A DNA stretch of 64,000 nucleotides from Lachnospiraceae bacterium RM5 (GTDB lineage: Bacteria > Bacillota > Clostridia > Lachnospirales > Lachnospiraceae): NCBI GenBank assembly GCA_900110975.1, contig FOFK01000009.1, positions 1 through 64,000 on the forward strand. The letters are read 5' to 3'. The position numbers were made by a program, and so were the translations under genes. Under the pieces are notes generated by a model. The model was not told where the DNA came from, made no database searches, and was given only the letters and a program-made list of their open reading frames with translations. Within the stretch, counting starts at the first letter, position 1. Each line of letters opens with the position of its first letter. This document shows, in pieces, positions 36,808 to 45,408 of this stretch.

Positions 36808-39800
36808 TGCCATTTTTTAATATAGTTGCGGCAACCAATGAAAATACGGTTGTAACAGAATATGAGCCGGTAAAAGCACGTTCAGACAGTTATCAGAGCG
36901 AGGCAGAGCTTGAAAAAGAGTTTATTCGCATGCTAACAGAGCAAGGATATACGTATCTTAATATTCATTCAGAGGAAGACCTGATTAGAAATCTTAGAGA
37001 ATGTATGGAAGAATTGAATGATTATAAGTTCTCTGATGATGAATGGAGTAGGTTCTTTTCTGATGCTTTGGCTAATCCGAATGAGGATATTGTGGATAAG
37101 ACAAGAAAGATTCAGGAAGATAACGTACAAGTTTTAAAAAGGGATGGCGGGTCTTCGAAAAATATTACAATTATTGACCGAAAAAATATTCATAACAATA
37201 AGCTTCAGGTGATAAACCAGTATGTTATTGGAATTGAAGACGGTGCAAAACATGATAATAGATATGATGTTACTGTGTTAGTAAACGGATTGCCATTAGT
37301 TCACATCGAATTGAAACGTAGAGGTGTGGCCATTCGCGAGGCGTTTAATCAAATCAATCGCTATCAGCGTGATTCCTTCTGGGCAGGCAGCGGACTCTTT
37401 GAATATGTTCAAATATTTGTAATCAGTAATGGTACAAACACAAAGTATTATTCTAATAGTACTCGTTTTAATGCCATTAAGGATTCTCAGAATAACAAAG
37501 GTAAGAAAGAGAAAACAAGTAACAGTTTTGAGTTCACATCATTCTGGGCAGATGCAAATAACAGAGTGATTCCGGATTTGATTGATTTTACACGTACGTT
37601 TTTTGCAAAACATACAATTTTAAATATCTTAACAAAGTATTGTATCTTCACAGCTGAGGATATGTTGCTTGTTATGCGCCCATATCAGATTACAGCGACA
37701 GAGCGAATTCTTAATAGAATTGAGATTGCGAATAATTATAAGAAATACGGTGATATTGCCGGTGGTGGTTATATTTGGCATACAACAGGTTCGGGTAAGA
37801 CTCTGACTTCTTTTAAGTCTGCAAGGTTGGCATCGCAGTTATCTTACATTGATAAGGTTCTTTTTGTGGTTGATAGAAAAGATTTGGACTATCAAACCAT
37901 GAAAGAATATGACCGATTTGAAAAAGGTGCAGCAAATTCAAATAGCAATACATCTATTTTAAAACGACAATTGGAAGATAGTAATGCGCATATTATCATT
38001 ACGACAATTCAAAAGCTTTCTACGTTTATAAAAAAATATCCGGGGCATGAAGTCTTTGAAAAACATGTGGTAATTATATTTGACGAATGTCACAGATCAC
38101 AGTTTGGGGATATGCATGCAGCTATTGTGAAATGCTTTAAGAAGTATCATTTATTTGGGTTTACAGGAACTCCAATATTTGCTGCAAATTCCGGAAGCAC
38201 AAGTAAGACACAGTTTTTTACAACGGCGCAGACGTTTGGAGATCAGCTCCATACATATACCATTGTTGATGCTATTAATGATAAAAATGTCCTTCCGTTC
38301 AGAGTGGATTATATCAAGACAATGGATATGGAAGAAGATATCACAGACGAAATGGTCTGGGATATTAATCGTGAAAAAACCTATATGGCGCCGGAACGAA
38401 TTAAGCTTGTTGCAAAGTATATTTTGGATCACTTTGACCAGAAAACGTACAGAGGTAATAAAACTTATGTTTACAATTCGTTACAGAATATAGGGGAGGT
38501 AGCCTCTGCAGTAAATGGTAAAGTTGAAGAGATAAAACAGAAGCAGCGATTGTCTGGTTTTAATTCGATTTTAGCAGTTTCTTCTGTTGATATGGCAAAA
38601 CTATATTATCAAGAATTTAAGAAACAAATGGCAGAAAATCCGACAAAGAATCTTCGAATTGCAACTATTTATAGTTATGGCGCAAATGAAGAAGAAACAG
38701 ATGGTATTTTAGATGAAGAAAATCTTGAAGATACATCAGCATTAGACCAAAGTTCCAGAGATTTCTTGGATAATGCAATTAAAGATTATAACGAGATGTT
38801 TAAGACTAATTATTCTACGGATGGAGATAGATTCCAGAATTATTATAAGGATGTATCCCTTCGTATGAAGAATAAGGAACTGGATTTGCTTATTGTTGTA
38901 AATATGTTCCTTACCGGTTTTGATGCAACGACGTTAAATACATTATGGGTAGATAAGAACCTTAAGATGCATGGGTTGATTCAGGCATTTTCGCGTACCA
39001 ATAGAATCCTAAATAGTATTAAGACTTTTGGTAATATTGTTTGTTTCCGTAATCTTCAGAAGCGTGTGGATAGCGCGATTTCATTGTTTGGGGACAAGAA
39101 TGCCGGTGGAATTGTACTTCTTCAGAGTTTTAATGATTACTATTATGGATATGAGTCTGTTGATGGTAAACCAATGCCAGGCTATGTGGACATGATAGAA
39201 GAGTTGATGGATAACTTTCCACTATCAGAGCCACAGATTATTGGTGAACAGAAACAGAAAGACTTTATATCGTTGTTTGGTGCAATCCTTCGCATGAGAA
39301 ATCTGTTAGTTTCCTTTGACGAATTTGAAGGAAAGGAAATGATAACCGAACGCGACCTTCAGGATTATTTGGGAAGATATCAGGATCTTAGAGATGAATG
39401 GAGAGAAAAGGTAAAAGACAAAGAAGGCACGGATATTATCGATGATGTTGTATTTGAAATCGAATTGATCAAGCAAATTGAAATCAATATCGATTATATT
39501 CTTATGCTTGTAAAAAATTATCATGATAGTCATGGAGAGGATAAGGAAGTCCTTATCACAATCAAAAAGGCTATTGATGCAAGTCCGGAGCTTAGAAGTA
39601 AGAAACAGTTAATTGAAAGCTTTATTGCCGGAATTAACGAGGTGGATGATGTTCTTATAGAATGGCAAGAATATGTTGTTCAGCAGAGAGAAAAAGATCT
39701 AGAGTTTCTTATTGAAAATGAGAGGCTGAAAGAGAACGAAACAAGAAAGTTTTTAGAAAATGCTTTTCGTGATGGAGAAATCAAAACTACTGGGACTGAT

Positions 39801-39941
39801 ATTGATAAGCTGCTTCCACCGGTGTCAAGGTTTGGCGGAGGCGATAGGGCAGAGATGAAAAAAGGTGTTATCGAGCGCTTGATGGCTTATTTTGAGAAGT
39901 TTTATGGTATGACGAATGCGAAGTTCAAGGTTGAAGAGTAG
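36807..39941 (+). CDS. hsdR: Type I restriction endonuclease subunit HsdR (system 2)
   Basis: The protein has 1044 residues from ATG 36807, with GGAGGG upstream; an earlier in-frame ATG at 36783 lies inside the previous gene. The PD-ExK nuclease core is RYDVTVLVNGLPLVHIELKRR (near residues 152-172). Motor motifs are HTTGSGKTLTS, IIFDECHRS, GFTGTPIF and QAFSRTNRI. The C-terminal helical region is long. It shares its layout but not close sequence with HsdR at 3158, so the two systems are separate lineages. No damage is seen. Confidence 0.96.
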   Translation: MPFFNIVAATNENTVVTEYEPVKARSDSYQSEAELEKEFIRMLTEQGYTYLNIHSEEDLIRNLRECMEELNDYKFSDDEWSRFFSDALANPNEDIVDKTRKIQEDNVQVLKRDGGSSKNITIIDRKNIHNNKLQVINQYVIGIEDGAKHDNRYDVTVLVNGLPLVHIELKRRGVAIREAFNQINRYQRDSFWAGSGLFEYVQIFVISNGTNTKYYSNSTRFNAIKDSQNNKGKKEKTSNSFEFTSFWADANNRVIPDLIDFTRTFFAKHTILNILTKYCIFTAEDMLLVMRPYQITATERILNRIEIANNYKKYGDIAGGGYIWHTTGSGKTLTSFKSARLASQLSYIDKVLFVVDRKDLDYQTMKEYDRFEKGAANSNSNTSILKRQLEDSNAHIIITTIQKLSTFIKKYPGHEVFEKHVVIIFDECHRSQFGDMHAAIVKCFKKYHLFGFTGTPIFAANSGSTSKTQFFTTAQTFGDQLHTYTIVDAINDKNVLPFRVDYIKTMDMEEDITDEMVWDINREKTYMAPERIKLVAKYILDHFDQKTYRGNKTYVYNSLQNIGEVASAVNGKVEEIKQKQRLSGFNSILAVSSVDMAKLYYQEFKKQMAENPTKNLRIATIYSYGANEEETDGILDEENLEDTSALDQSSRDFLDNAIKDYNEMFKTNYSTDGDRFQNYYKDVSLRMKNKELDLLIVVNMFLTGFDATTLNTLWVDKNLKMHGLIQAFSRTNRILNSIKTFGNIVCFRNLQKRVDSAISLFGDKNAGGIVLLQSFNDYYYGYESVDGKPMPGYVDMIEELMDNFPLSEPQIIGEQKQKDFISLFGAILRMRNLLVSFDEFEGKEMITERDLQDYLGRYQDLRDEWREKVKDKEGTDIIDDVVFEIELIKQIEINIDYILMLVKNYHDSHGEDKEVLITIKKAIDASPELRSKKQLIESFIAGINEVDDVLIEWQEYVVQQREKDLEFLIENERLKENETRKFLENAFRDGEIKTTGTDIDKLLPPVSRFGGGDRAEMKKGVIERLMAYFEKFYGMTNAKFKVEE

Positions 39942-39960
39942 TTAGAAGGAGTTACCTGTA

Positions 39961-40554
39961 ATGGCTAAAGGTTATATTTATATCATGACAAATCCTGCGT
40001 TGAAAGATATGGTCAAAATTGGATATGCAACCAATGTTGAGAATCGTCGTAAGCAGCTTAGTACAACGGCCTTGCCTTATGAATATGAGGTTTATGCTAC
40101 GTATGAAACTTCTGGTAATCTTGAAGATAAAAAACTTCACAAGATGATTGATAATCTCAATCCTGATTTAAGAATTACTAAGAATCGTGAATTCTTTGTG
40201 CTTTCTCCGGAAGATGCATATGAATTGCTGGAATCTATAGCAATCATCAGCGGAACGAAGGACAAGCTTAAAAGAGTAAAAGTGTCCGCTTCAAAAAAAC
40301 AGAAAACCAAAAGACCACCGGTTAATTTTGTGAAATGCGGAATACCGATGGGAGCGGAATTGGTTTTCACGGAAGATCCTAATGTTGTAGTTACAGTGGT
40401 TGGTGAGCGTAAGGTTCAGTATAACGATGAGATTACATCATTATCTGCAATATCGGATAAGATAAAAGGATATTCCACTTCCGGACCGCAGTTTTTTACA
40501 TATAATGGAAAGACGGTCTCACAAATTGCGGAAGAGACACAATGGAAAGAATAG
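39961..40554 (+). CDS. GIY-YIG (T5orf172-type) nuclease-like protein with C-terminal DUF4357
   Basis: The protein has 197 residues, with GGAGTTACC before ATG 39961. The N-terminal 90 residues match the T5orf172 variant of GIY-YIG (KGYIYIMTNPALKDMVKIGYATNVENRRKQLS, then the catalytic-type ENREFF-like KNREFFVLS). The C-terminal part (VKCGIPMGAELVF, VVGERKVQYNDEITSLSAIS) is DUF4357, often paired with restriction systems. It lies 20 bases after hsdR and probably belongs to the same transcript. Its target is unknown. Confidence 0.85.
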   Translation: MAKGYIYIMTNPALKDMVKIGYATNVENRRKQLSTTALPYEYEVYATYETSGNLEDKKLHKMIDNLNPDLRITKNREFFVLSPEDAYELLESIAIISGTKDKLKRVKVSASKKQKTKRPPVNFVKCGIPMGAELVFTEDPNVVVTVVGERKVQYNDEITSLSAISDKIKGYSTSGPQFFTYNGKTVSQIAEETQWKE

Positions 40555-40566
40555 AAGGCAGAATAA

Positions 40567-41496
40567 ATGAAAACACTTATTGTTGGTAATGGGATTGATA
40601 TCCAATTTGGTGGGGTATCAGAGTATTGTAATTATGCTATTTTAGTGAGGATGCTGAAAAATGTTAATGCAGATAAGTATTCTGTATTAGGCTTTAGCAA
40701 GCTTGATTTATTGGATATTCTTGATACATGTGAGAAAACTAATAAAAAGATTATTCAAAATGAGGTGGGAATTCCAGAAGAGAATGATTATCTGTTTCTT
40801 CAAATGGAAATGGCAAGAGTTCGACGAATGTACACGTCTGATAGCTCGCTGTTAGATATAGGTTTGGAAGACCTTTTTTTGGCGGTGGAAGTGTTATATT
40901 TAAATTCGTTAAATGATGAGGACCGAAGTTTTTGTCAATATGCAAAGGATGAAATACTTCAGCCGATAATTTTGGATGCAATATATAACGATGGCAAGAT
41001 TAATGAGCTGTATAAAAACTATCCAGATAGTTTTGTTAGATATTTAAAATCACATGATGCAATTTTTACTCTAAATTATGATACAAACATTGAAAGTGCA
41101 GTAGAAGGAGAAGTGCCAGTTTATCATATACACGGATGTTTTTCGGATTATGCAAAAAAAACCGAAAGAAAAATTGAATCGTTAAAACATATGTACTGCA
41201 ATGGAATTATGTCATGGTATTGGTTAGAAAAATTTGGGGATGAAGAGTTAGATTCGAGATATGGAATATCTGAACTAAAAAACATAGATGGTCATGTTGA
41301 ACTGTTAGGAATGTCACCGTGTAATGATGAACAGTTGTTTATTCGTTTGATGGAGAATAAAAGAATAAAATCTTGCGACTATTATTATTTCGATCGTTCT
41401 GATGCTATTGAAATCAGGAAGCATTTATGTGGGCACTTGGCAGGTCATATCACAAATAAAAGTGTTAAAAACTTTTGGAAAAGGTATTCTGCCTAA
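40567..41496 (+). CDS. AbiH/SIR2-like anti-phage protein
   Basis: The protein has 309 residues, starting 13 bases after the GIY-YIG gene. It has the AbiH pattern: N-terminal nucleotide-binding loop TLIVGNGIDIQFGG, FTLNYDTNIESAV, YHIHGC, and late ELLGMSPCNDEQLF. These match the SIR2-like fold used by several abortive-infection systems, some of which deplete NAD. Activity here is untested. Its position behind a type I operon and before a RES-domain gene, also a NAD-consuming family, supports a defence role. Confidence 0.75.
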   Translation: MKTLIVGNGIDIQFGGVSEYCNYAILVRMLKNVNADKYSVLGFSKLDLLDILDTCEKTNKKIIQNEVGIPEENDYLFLQMEMARVRRMYTSDSSLLDIGLEDLFLAVEVLYLNSLNDEDRSFCQYAKDEILQPIILDAIYNDGKINELYKNYPDSFVRYLKSHDAIFTLNYDTNIESAVEGEVPVYHIHGCFSDYAKKTERKIESLKHMYCNGIMSWYWLEKFGDEELDSRYGISELKNIDGHVELLGMSPCNDEQLFIRLMENKRIKSCDYYYFDRSDAIEIRKHLCGHLAGHITNKSVKNFWKRYSA

Positions 41497-41562
41497 AATC
41501 AAAGATATCTTTTTTATCACTTGGGCTAAAAGAGAATTGTGAAAGGTTGAAAGTGGATAAGG

Positions 41563-42834
41563 ATGGATAAAGATTATTGTTGTGAAGACTGTTTTACAAA
41601 TAGATTCTTACGTGATTATATAGTTGAAAATTACGAGTATAAGGGGCAGTGTCCTTAATGCAAAACAAATGGTTCTTTTCTTATATCAACAAAGAGTCTT
41701 GGAATATATATGCGTGATTGTATTGCCAAGGCTTATGAAAGCTGCGATGAAGGTACAGGCGTGTATTATGATGATGAAGAGAAACAGTATTGTGGTCCGG
41801 ATGGTAATGAAGCAGATATTTGTAGTATTCGCGAAATACTAACGGAACGAGAAATGATTTTTAGTGATGAAGTATTGAAAACATCTCTGTTGGAGGATTT
41901 GTTTGAAAATATATATTCATATCGAGAAATTCAGAAAGGGGCGGATGATCCTTATAGCGATGTAGATTCAAATGACTGGGTTGTACATGGTGATTTGTAC
42001 GGAAGCGAACAAACTAGAATCTATCATGCGTGGGAAGGTTTTAAATTTGTTATAAAGCATTATAATCGTTTTTTTGACTGTGGAGGGTATAATCCTAAAG
42101 AAACATATTTAGAGAAGCTTATTCCTTACCTTTATGATTTTGTTGAGGATATACCTAAAGGAACAATATTTTATAGAACACGTGCTATAAAGGAGGACTC
42201 TTTCCGAAGATTAGAGGAAATTGCTTCATATAATGAGATGGGACCTCCGCCATCTGAATTGGCTACAACTAATAGAATGAGTCCTGCTGGGATTTCGTAT
42301 TTATATTTAGCAACAGATATTGATACAACTCTGCTGGAGTGTCGTGTGACAGAAAATATGAATGCCATAACGGCAAGTTTTGCAGTGAAACACGATTTGC
42401 AAATAGTCGATTTGTCAGATAATAGGTATTATGCGGCCGATAGTATTTTTGATCCTGAATATGATCATGATAATCGTTGGATTAATGGATTTTGGAAAAG
42501 TTTTGTTAGAGAGATTTCTTTGCCTGTTTCCGACGATAAGAAAGATCATTCATACGAGTATGCTGCAACACAGCTTGTAGCTGAGTTTTTTAGGAAAAAA
42601 GGGTATGATGGGGTTTGCTTTAAAAGTAGTGTAGGTGGTGGAAAGAATTATGTGTTTTTTTACGGGCCAGATCCAGAGTATACAAGCAACGCATATCCAT
42701 ATCCATTTAATAGCCCATATTTTGAAATGCTTCCAGTGTTGGAATCATATACTGAAATGTTTTATATAACAGAGTTGTTTAGAGTGAAGAAAGAAGAAGA
42801 TTCTTTTCGAATTGTAGAAAAACGTATTCTTTAG
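41563..42834 (+). pseudogene. HEPN/RES-type protein with RES domain, interrupted by a nonsense codon
   Basis: From ATG 41563 the frame encodes MDKDYCCEDCFTNRFLRDYI and continues to GQCP, then meets TAA at 41656-41658. It resumes without shift (CKTNGSFLISTKSLGIYMRD) and runs to 42834. The stop falls inside a CxxC...CPxC zinc-type N-terminal motif seen in RES-associated proteins. The C-terminal RES domain (GTIFYRTRAI, MSPAGISYLYLATD, TLLECRV) looks intact. RES domains consume NAD. A shorter product of 374 residues could start at ATG 41710. Either the gene is dead, makes the short form, or the stop is a sequence error. Confidence 0.8.
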
Positions 42835-42849
42835 GAGAAATAATCGATT

Positions 42850-43392
42850 GGGAAAGTGGTTTGGTGGTTAATTATATAGGAATAACTTTTGTCCGCATCC
42901 CCAGTGGACCACAAGTGGGATTTGAGGTTTTAGGATACGCCTAAAGCGGGCAACATAGGAGCACGGAAATCCAGGCATAAAGTGTGTGTAACTTTATGCG
43001 TATCCTGTTATATTTTTATTTTTGCTTGTAATTATGGTTACGGAATAGCCGTAAAACGCAGTGGATATGCAGAAGCCTTTATTTACAAGGGCTGCGGAGG
43101 TTGGCATTGTTGTAAAAGGGATTATCAGCCCGATATATCCGAAGTTGCATAATTTGACTGTGCCAACGATTGGTCCGGATATGCCGTAATTGACGTTAAC
43201 ATGTTGCAAACGCTGATTTTATGCGGGTTTTGGTACTTTGTGGTCGAAGTAGTGAGCTTCATGTGGTCAGGGGGGCGGACCTTTTGTTAACCGGTGTTAC
43301 ATAGGTTGGCTCACATGGCTGACCGGCTCCGCAGAGTGGTTGCGCGTATATCTTTGAAATGGCTAGGAATTAATGGCGATTATGTGAGTTAA
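42850..43392 (+). ncRNA. Candidate large structured non-coding RNA
   Basis: This stretch of about 550 bases has no plausible gene. By hand count, 42901-43380 is 45% G+C (216 of 480), against about 32% in the flanking gene. Complementary segments are frequent. TTACGG/CCGTAA (43038-43054), GGGCTG/CAGCCC (43089-43131), TTGGCA/TGCCAA (43101-43166) and ATATCCG/CGGATAT (43135-43182) are examples, as are AGGATACGC/GCGTATCCT (42932 to 43006) and GTGAGC/GCTCAC (43252-43314). Some of these overlap and could not all form at once. High G+C and dense pairing in AT-rich DNA suggest a structured RNA. Its size recalls the large ROOL/GOLLD classes, but no match was tested. Strand is uncertain. Confidence 0.45.
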
Positions 43393-43396
43393 GAGG

Positions 43397-43402
43397 TATA
43401 AT
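43397..43402 (+). promoter_or_regulatory. Possible -10 element for the 43429 gene
   Basis: TATAAT lies 27 bases before the start, but the -35 at 17 bases (TGGCGA) is poor. It could also be the 3' flank of the putative RNA. Confidence 0.35.
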
Positions 43403-43428
43403 AAGTATTAAAAGGAGGGACGATTGTA

Positions 43429-44052
43429 ATGGCAAGTTTTCAGGCGAATTTTAAAATTAATGATGATACTTATATGATGATTCTAGATGGAAAACTGCGG
43501 TTTTCTGACGGAGTAATAAGATGGGCAGAGGGAGAAGAAAAGGGTCAAATTTATGAAATTATTAAATTTGACGATTATTCGCAAAAAGATTCTGATGAAA
43601 AAGTAGATAATATAGTCGAAAACAATGGTATTGCAGATTTTATTGAAGATAATAAAAATGCGATTATTGTTGTGACAGTTACAGTTGCGGCAGCTGCGAT
43701 TGGTTTTATAGGATATAGATGGTGGTCTAAGAGAAAAGTTAGGGCATTTAATAAAGCATTATCTCAATATATTAGTTGCATTAATAATTCGGATATGAAT
43801 GCTGATGTGATTGATACTTTGAAACAAACTATTGAAACTCTTAAATCAGATAAAAACTATGAAAAAATTCAGGTGAATCTTTCAGTTAGAGAAATTGAAA
43901 TATTAGTAAATCGCATTGAAGAGTATACCTATGAATTAGCGAAGGTAAATGACTTTGATGTGGATGATAGTATTGAAAAATCAAAGGATTCGATAATTAG
44001 GTTAGAACAGTTCCTTGACATTCAAAGGGATATATTTAAATCTGCTGCTTGA
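43429..44052 (+). CDS. Single-pass membrane protein of unknown function
   Basis: The protein has 207 residues, with AAAAGGAGGG before the ATG. The N-terminal 60 residues are polar and include a small beta-rich part (YMMILDGKLRFSDGVIRWAEG). One transmembrane helix (AIIVVTVTVAAAAIGFIGY, residues about 78-96) is followed by a WWSKRK stop-transfer and a long helical, probably coiled-coil C-terminus. No family is recognised. It directly follows the GC-raised non-coding block and ends in a terminator, so it may be functionally linked to that RNA (inference). Confidence 0.8.
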   Translation: MASFQANFKINDDTYMMILDGKLRFSDGVIRWAEGEEKGQIYEIIKFDDYSQKDSDEKVDNIVENNGIADFIEDNKNAIIVVTVTVAAAAIGFIGYRWWSKRKVRAFNKALSQYISCINNSDMNADVIDTLKQTIETLKSDKNYEKIQVNLSVREIEILVNRIEEYTYELAKVNDFDVDDSIEKSKDSIIRLEQFLDIQRDIFKSAA

Positions 44053-44097
44053 GGTGTATTTATTGAACCTGATCCAATGGACTAAAAGTGTCATGCA

Positions 44098-44128
44098 AAG
44101 TCGAGAGAAATCTCGGCTTTATTTTTTT
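44098..44128 (+). terminator. Rho-independent terminator
   Basis: CGAGA GAAA TCTCG extended by AAG/CTT, followed by TATTTTTTT. Confidence 0.88.
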
Positions 44129-44505
44129 GCTCAAAATTTAGTAATCAGCTCCAACTTGTTCCAAATAGTAGATGTAAGGAGAAAAAGTTGGCTTAAAAAT
44201 TAGTAATCAGTTCTGACTCATCCCAAACAGTAGGTAGAAAGGAAGTTGGCTTAGTTTTTAGTGATCAAGAGAAAAAGGTACCAATAAGAGATGAGTGGTG
44301 GAAAAGCTTTTCGAGATTTTTTAGCAATCAATAGATTTTGCGCCCATGTATATGGTGAGGAAGAGAAGTAGAAAAAGTTTATGGCTGAATTTTTAGAAAT
44401 CAAACATTCCGCAACCAATATAACTGGTGAGAGGAAAAATTGAGCCATTTTTTCAAAAAGATTAGCGCTGATTTAGTAATGGGCATTTTTTTAACCCAAC
44501 TGATA
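44129..44505 (+). repeat. Array of diverged tandem repeats (about 57-78 bp units)
   Basis: Units start near 44129, 44191, 44249, 44306, 44384 and 44444. They share GCT, an A/T run, TTTTAGTAATCA-like core, CCAA, and a purine-rich end such as GGAGAAAAAGTTG. Identity between units is low but the order of the blocks is kept. The array lies just upstream of the excisionase. From 44505 to 44761 no gene is seen apart from a small hairpin (GGGGC/GCCCC, 44596-44611). Confidence 0.6.
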
Positions 44506-44761
44506 TGTAGAAGCAGAAATTTTAGAGGTGGTTTAGTAGTAAGCGAAAAATCACTCCAAATGTATTACGTAAAGAAAAAAGCTTCTTTTTTGGCTTGGGG
44601 CAGACGTGCCCCACAACTAGTAACAATTGATACCAATTCAGTTGACTGCAGCAATGGCGATTGGGGAAAGGATACTTTTATGGATTTAGTAAACATTGAT
44701 GTAACATTAAAAAATATAGGGACTTACTGGGAAGTATATTGCTTTATAGCCGAAGAAGACC

Positions 44762-44947
44762 GTGCCAATCGAAGCAAAGGTGGCACTTACCATAAAAGAA
44801 GCTGCCGAGTATTCCAATATCGGCATCAATAAGCTTGAAAGTCTCCTTCGTATGCCAAGATGCCCTTTTGTTTTGTATGTGGGTAAGAAGAAATTGGTAA
44901 AGCGTAAGGAGTTTGAAAAATTCATTTCAGAAAATATTGAAATCTAA
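44762..44947 (+). CDS. xis: Excisionase (Xis), Tn916-like
   Basis: The protein has 61 residues from GTG 44762; the ribosome site is weak and an upstream stop prevents a longer frame. VALTIKEAAEYSNIGINKLESLL is the winged HTH of the excisionase family. RCPFVLYVGKKKLVKRKEFEKFI matches the conserved FVL.VG.K.LIKR.K.E.F pattern of Tn916-type Xis. It stands immediately before the integrase remnant, the usual xis-int order. Confidence 0.88.
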   Translation: MPIEAKVALTIKEAAEYSNIGINKLESLLRMPRCPFVLYVGKKKLVKRKEFEKFISENIEI

Positions 44948-45071
44948 AGGATGCTTGATATCAGCGGATTTTGGGCATGTCAAAAATGAAACTACATTGT
45001 AAAGAGCCCTGGATTAGTGTATAATACATTAGTTGATTTAGGGGCTTCTTTAGCTTAGAAAGGAGCCTTAA

Positions 45072-45385
45072 ATGGGAAAAGATCTCAAAGGAAAGGAGCT
45101 TGGAGAAGGAATTGTTCAACGAGCAAATGGTACATACCAAGCCAGATTCGTTGATAAATTCGGTAAAAGAAGACAAAAGAAATCCGAGAAACTATAAGAA
45201 GCACGACAGTGGCTTGCTGATGCTACATATATAGATAAACACAGAGGAATCAATCTAGTGGCTGACGTGTTAAAAGTGGTATAAAACTTAATGCGAAACA
45301 AAAGCAGATGGTGCCTGCAATGGTGCCTGGTCAAAATCGCAAGGCGCGAAAAGCCCGTAAAATAAAGGTTTTAAAGGAGATATAA
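45072..45385 (+). pseudogene. int: Integrase with internal deletion
   Basis: ATG 45072, behind AAAGGAG, starts MGKDLKGKELGEGIVQRANG. It continues through the arm-binding domain pattern of Tn916-type integrases (TYQARFVDKFGKRRQ), meets TAA at 45195 and again at 45282. A different frame from about 45285 encodes KQKQMVPAMVPGQNRKARK and on to IKVLKEI, the usual basic C-terminal tail, stopping at 45383. The whole central and catalytic region, some 300 residues in relatives, is absent. The 3' end lies 5 bases from the right repeat and supplies AAAGGAGA as the ribosome site for the HAD gene. Confidence 0.9.
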
Positions 45386-45390
45386 AGACA

Positions 45391-45408
45391 TATGAAACTT
45401 GAATATGT
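45391..45408 (+). repeat. Right attachment-site repeat
   Basis: TATGAAACTTGAATATGT is identical to 29397-29414 and contains the start codon of the intact HAD gene. Confidence 0.88.

Larger units (their letters stand above)
29397..45408. mobile_element. Degenerate integrative element carrying a defence-type island (about 16 kb)
   Basis: It is bounded by an 18-bp direct repeat at 29397 and 45391. It contains an Xre/ImmA pair at the left end and excisionase and integrase remnants at the right end, as in Tn916-type or phage-like elements. GGTGCC words recur near both ends and may be integrase arm sites. Insertion split the ptb-buk-HAD operon exactly at the HAD start codon. The integrase has lost its central catalytic region, so the element is probably immobile by itself. 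No conjugation, replication or virion genes are seen. Boundaries rest on the repeat and on gene order. Confidence 0.82.

Noticed and set aside
42994-43209. A 71-codon minus-strand frame inside the GC-raised block
   Set aside because: It has no ribosome site, covers only part of the block, and the base-paired segments run across its ends. It is better explained as a chance frame in a structured RNA region.
44129-44505. Repeat array considered as a CRISPR or integron cassette array
   Set aside because: Units are too diverged, no exact short repeat separates unique spacers, and no cas or integron integrase is present.
44440-44832. A 130-codon plus-strand frame before xis
   Set aside because: It runs through the repeat array and overlaps xis, with odd composition and no ribosome site matching a family.
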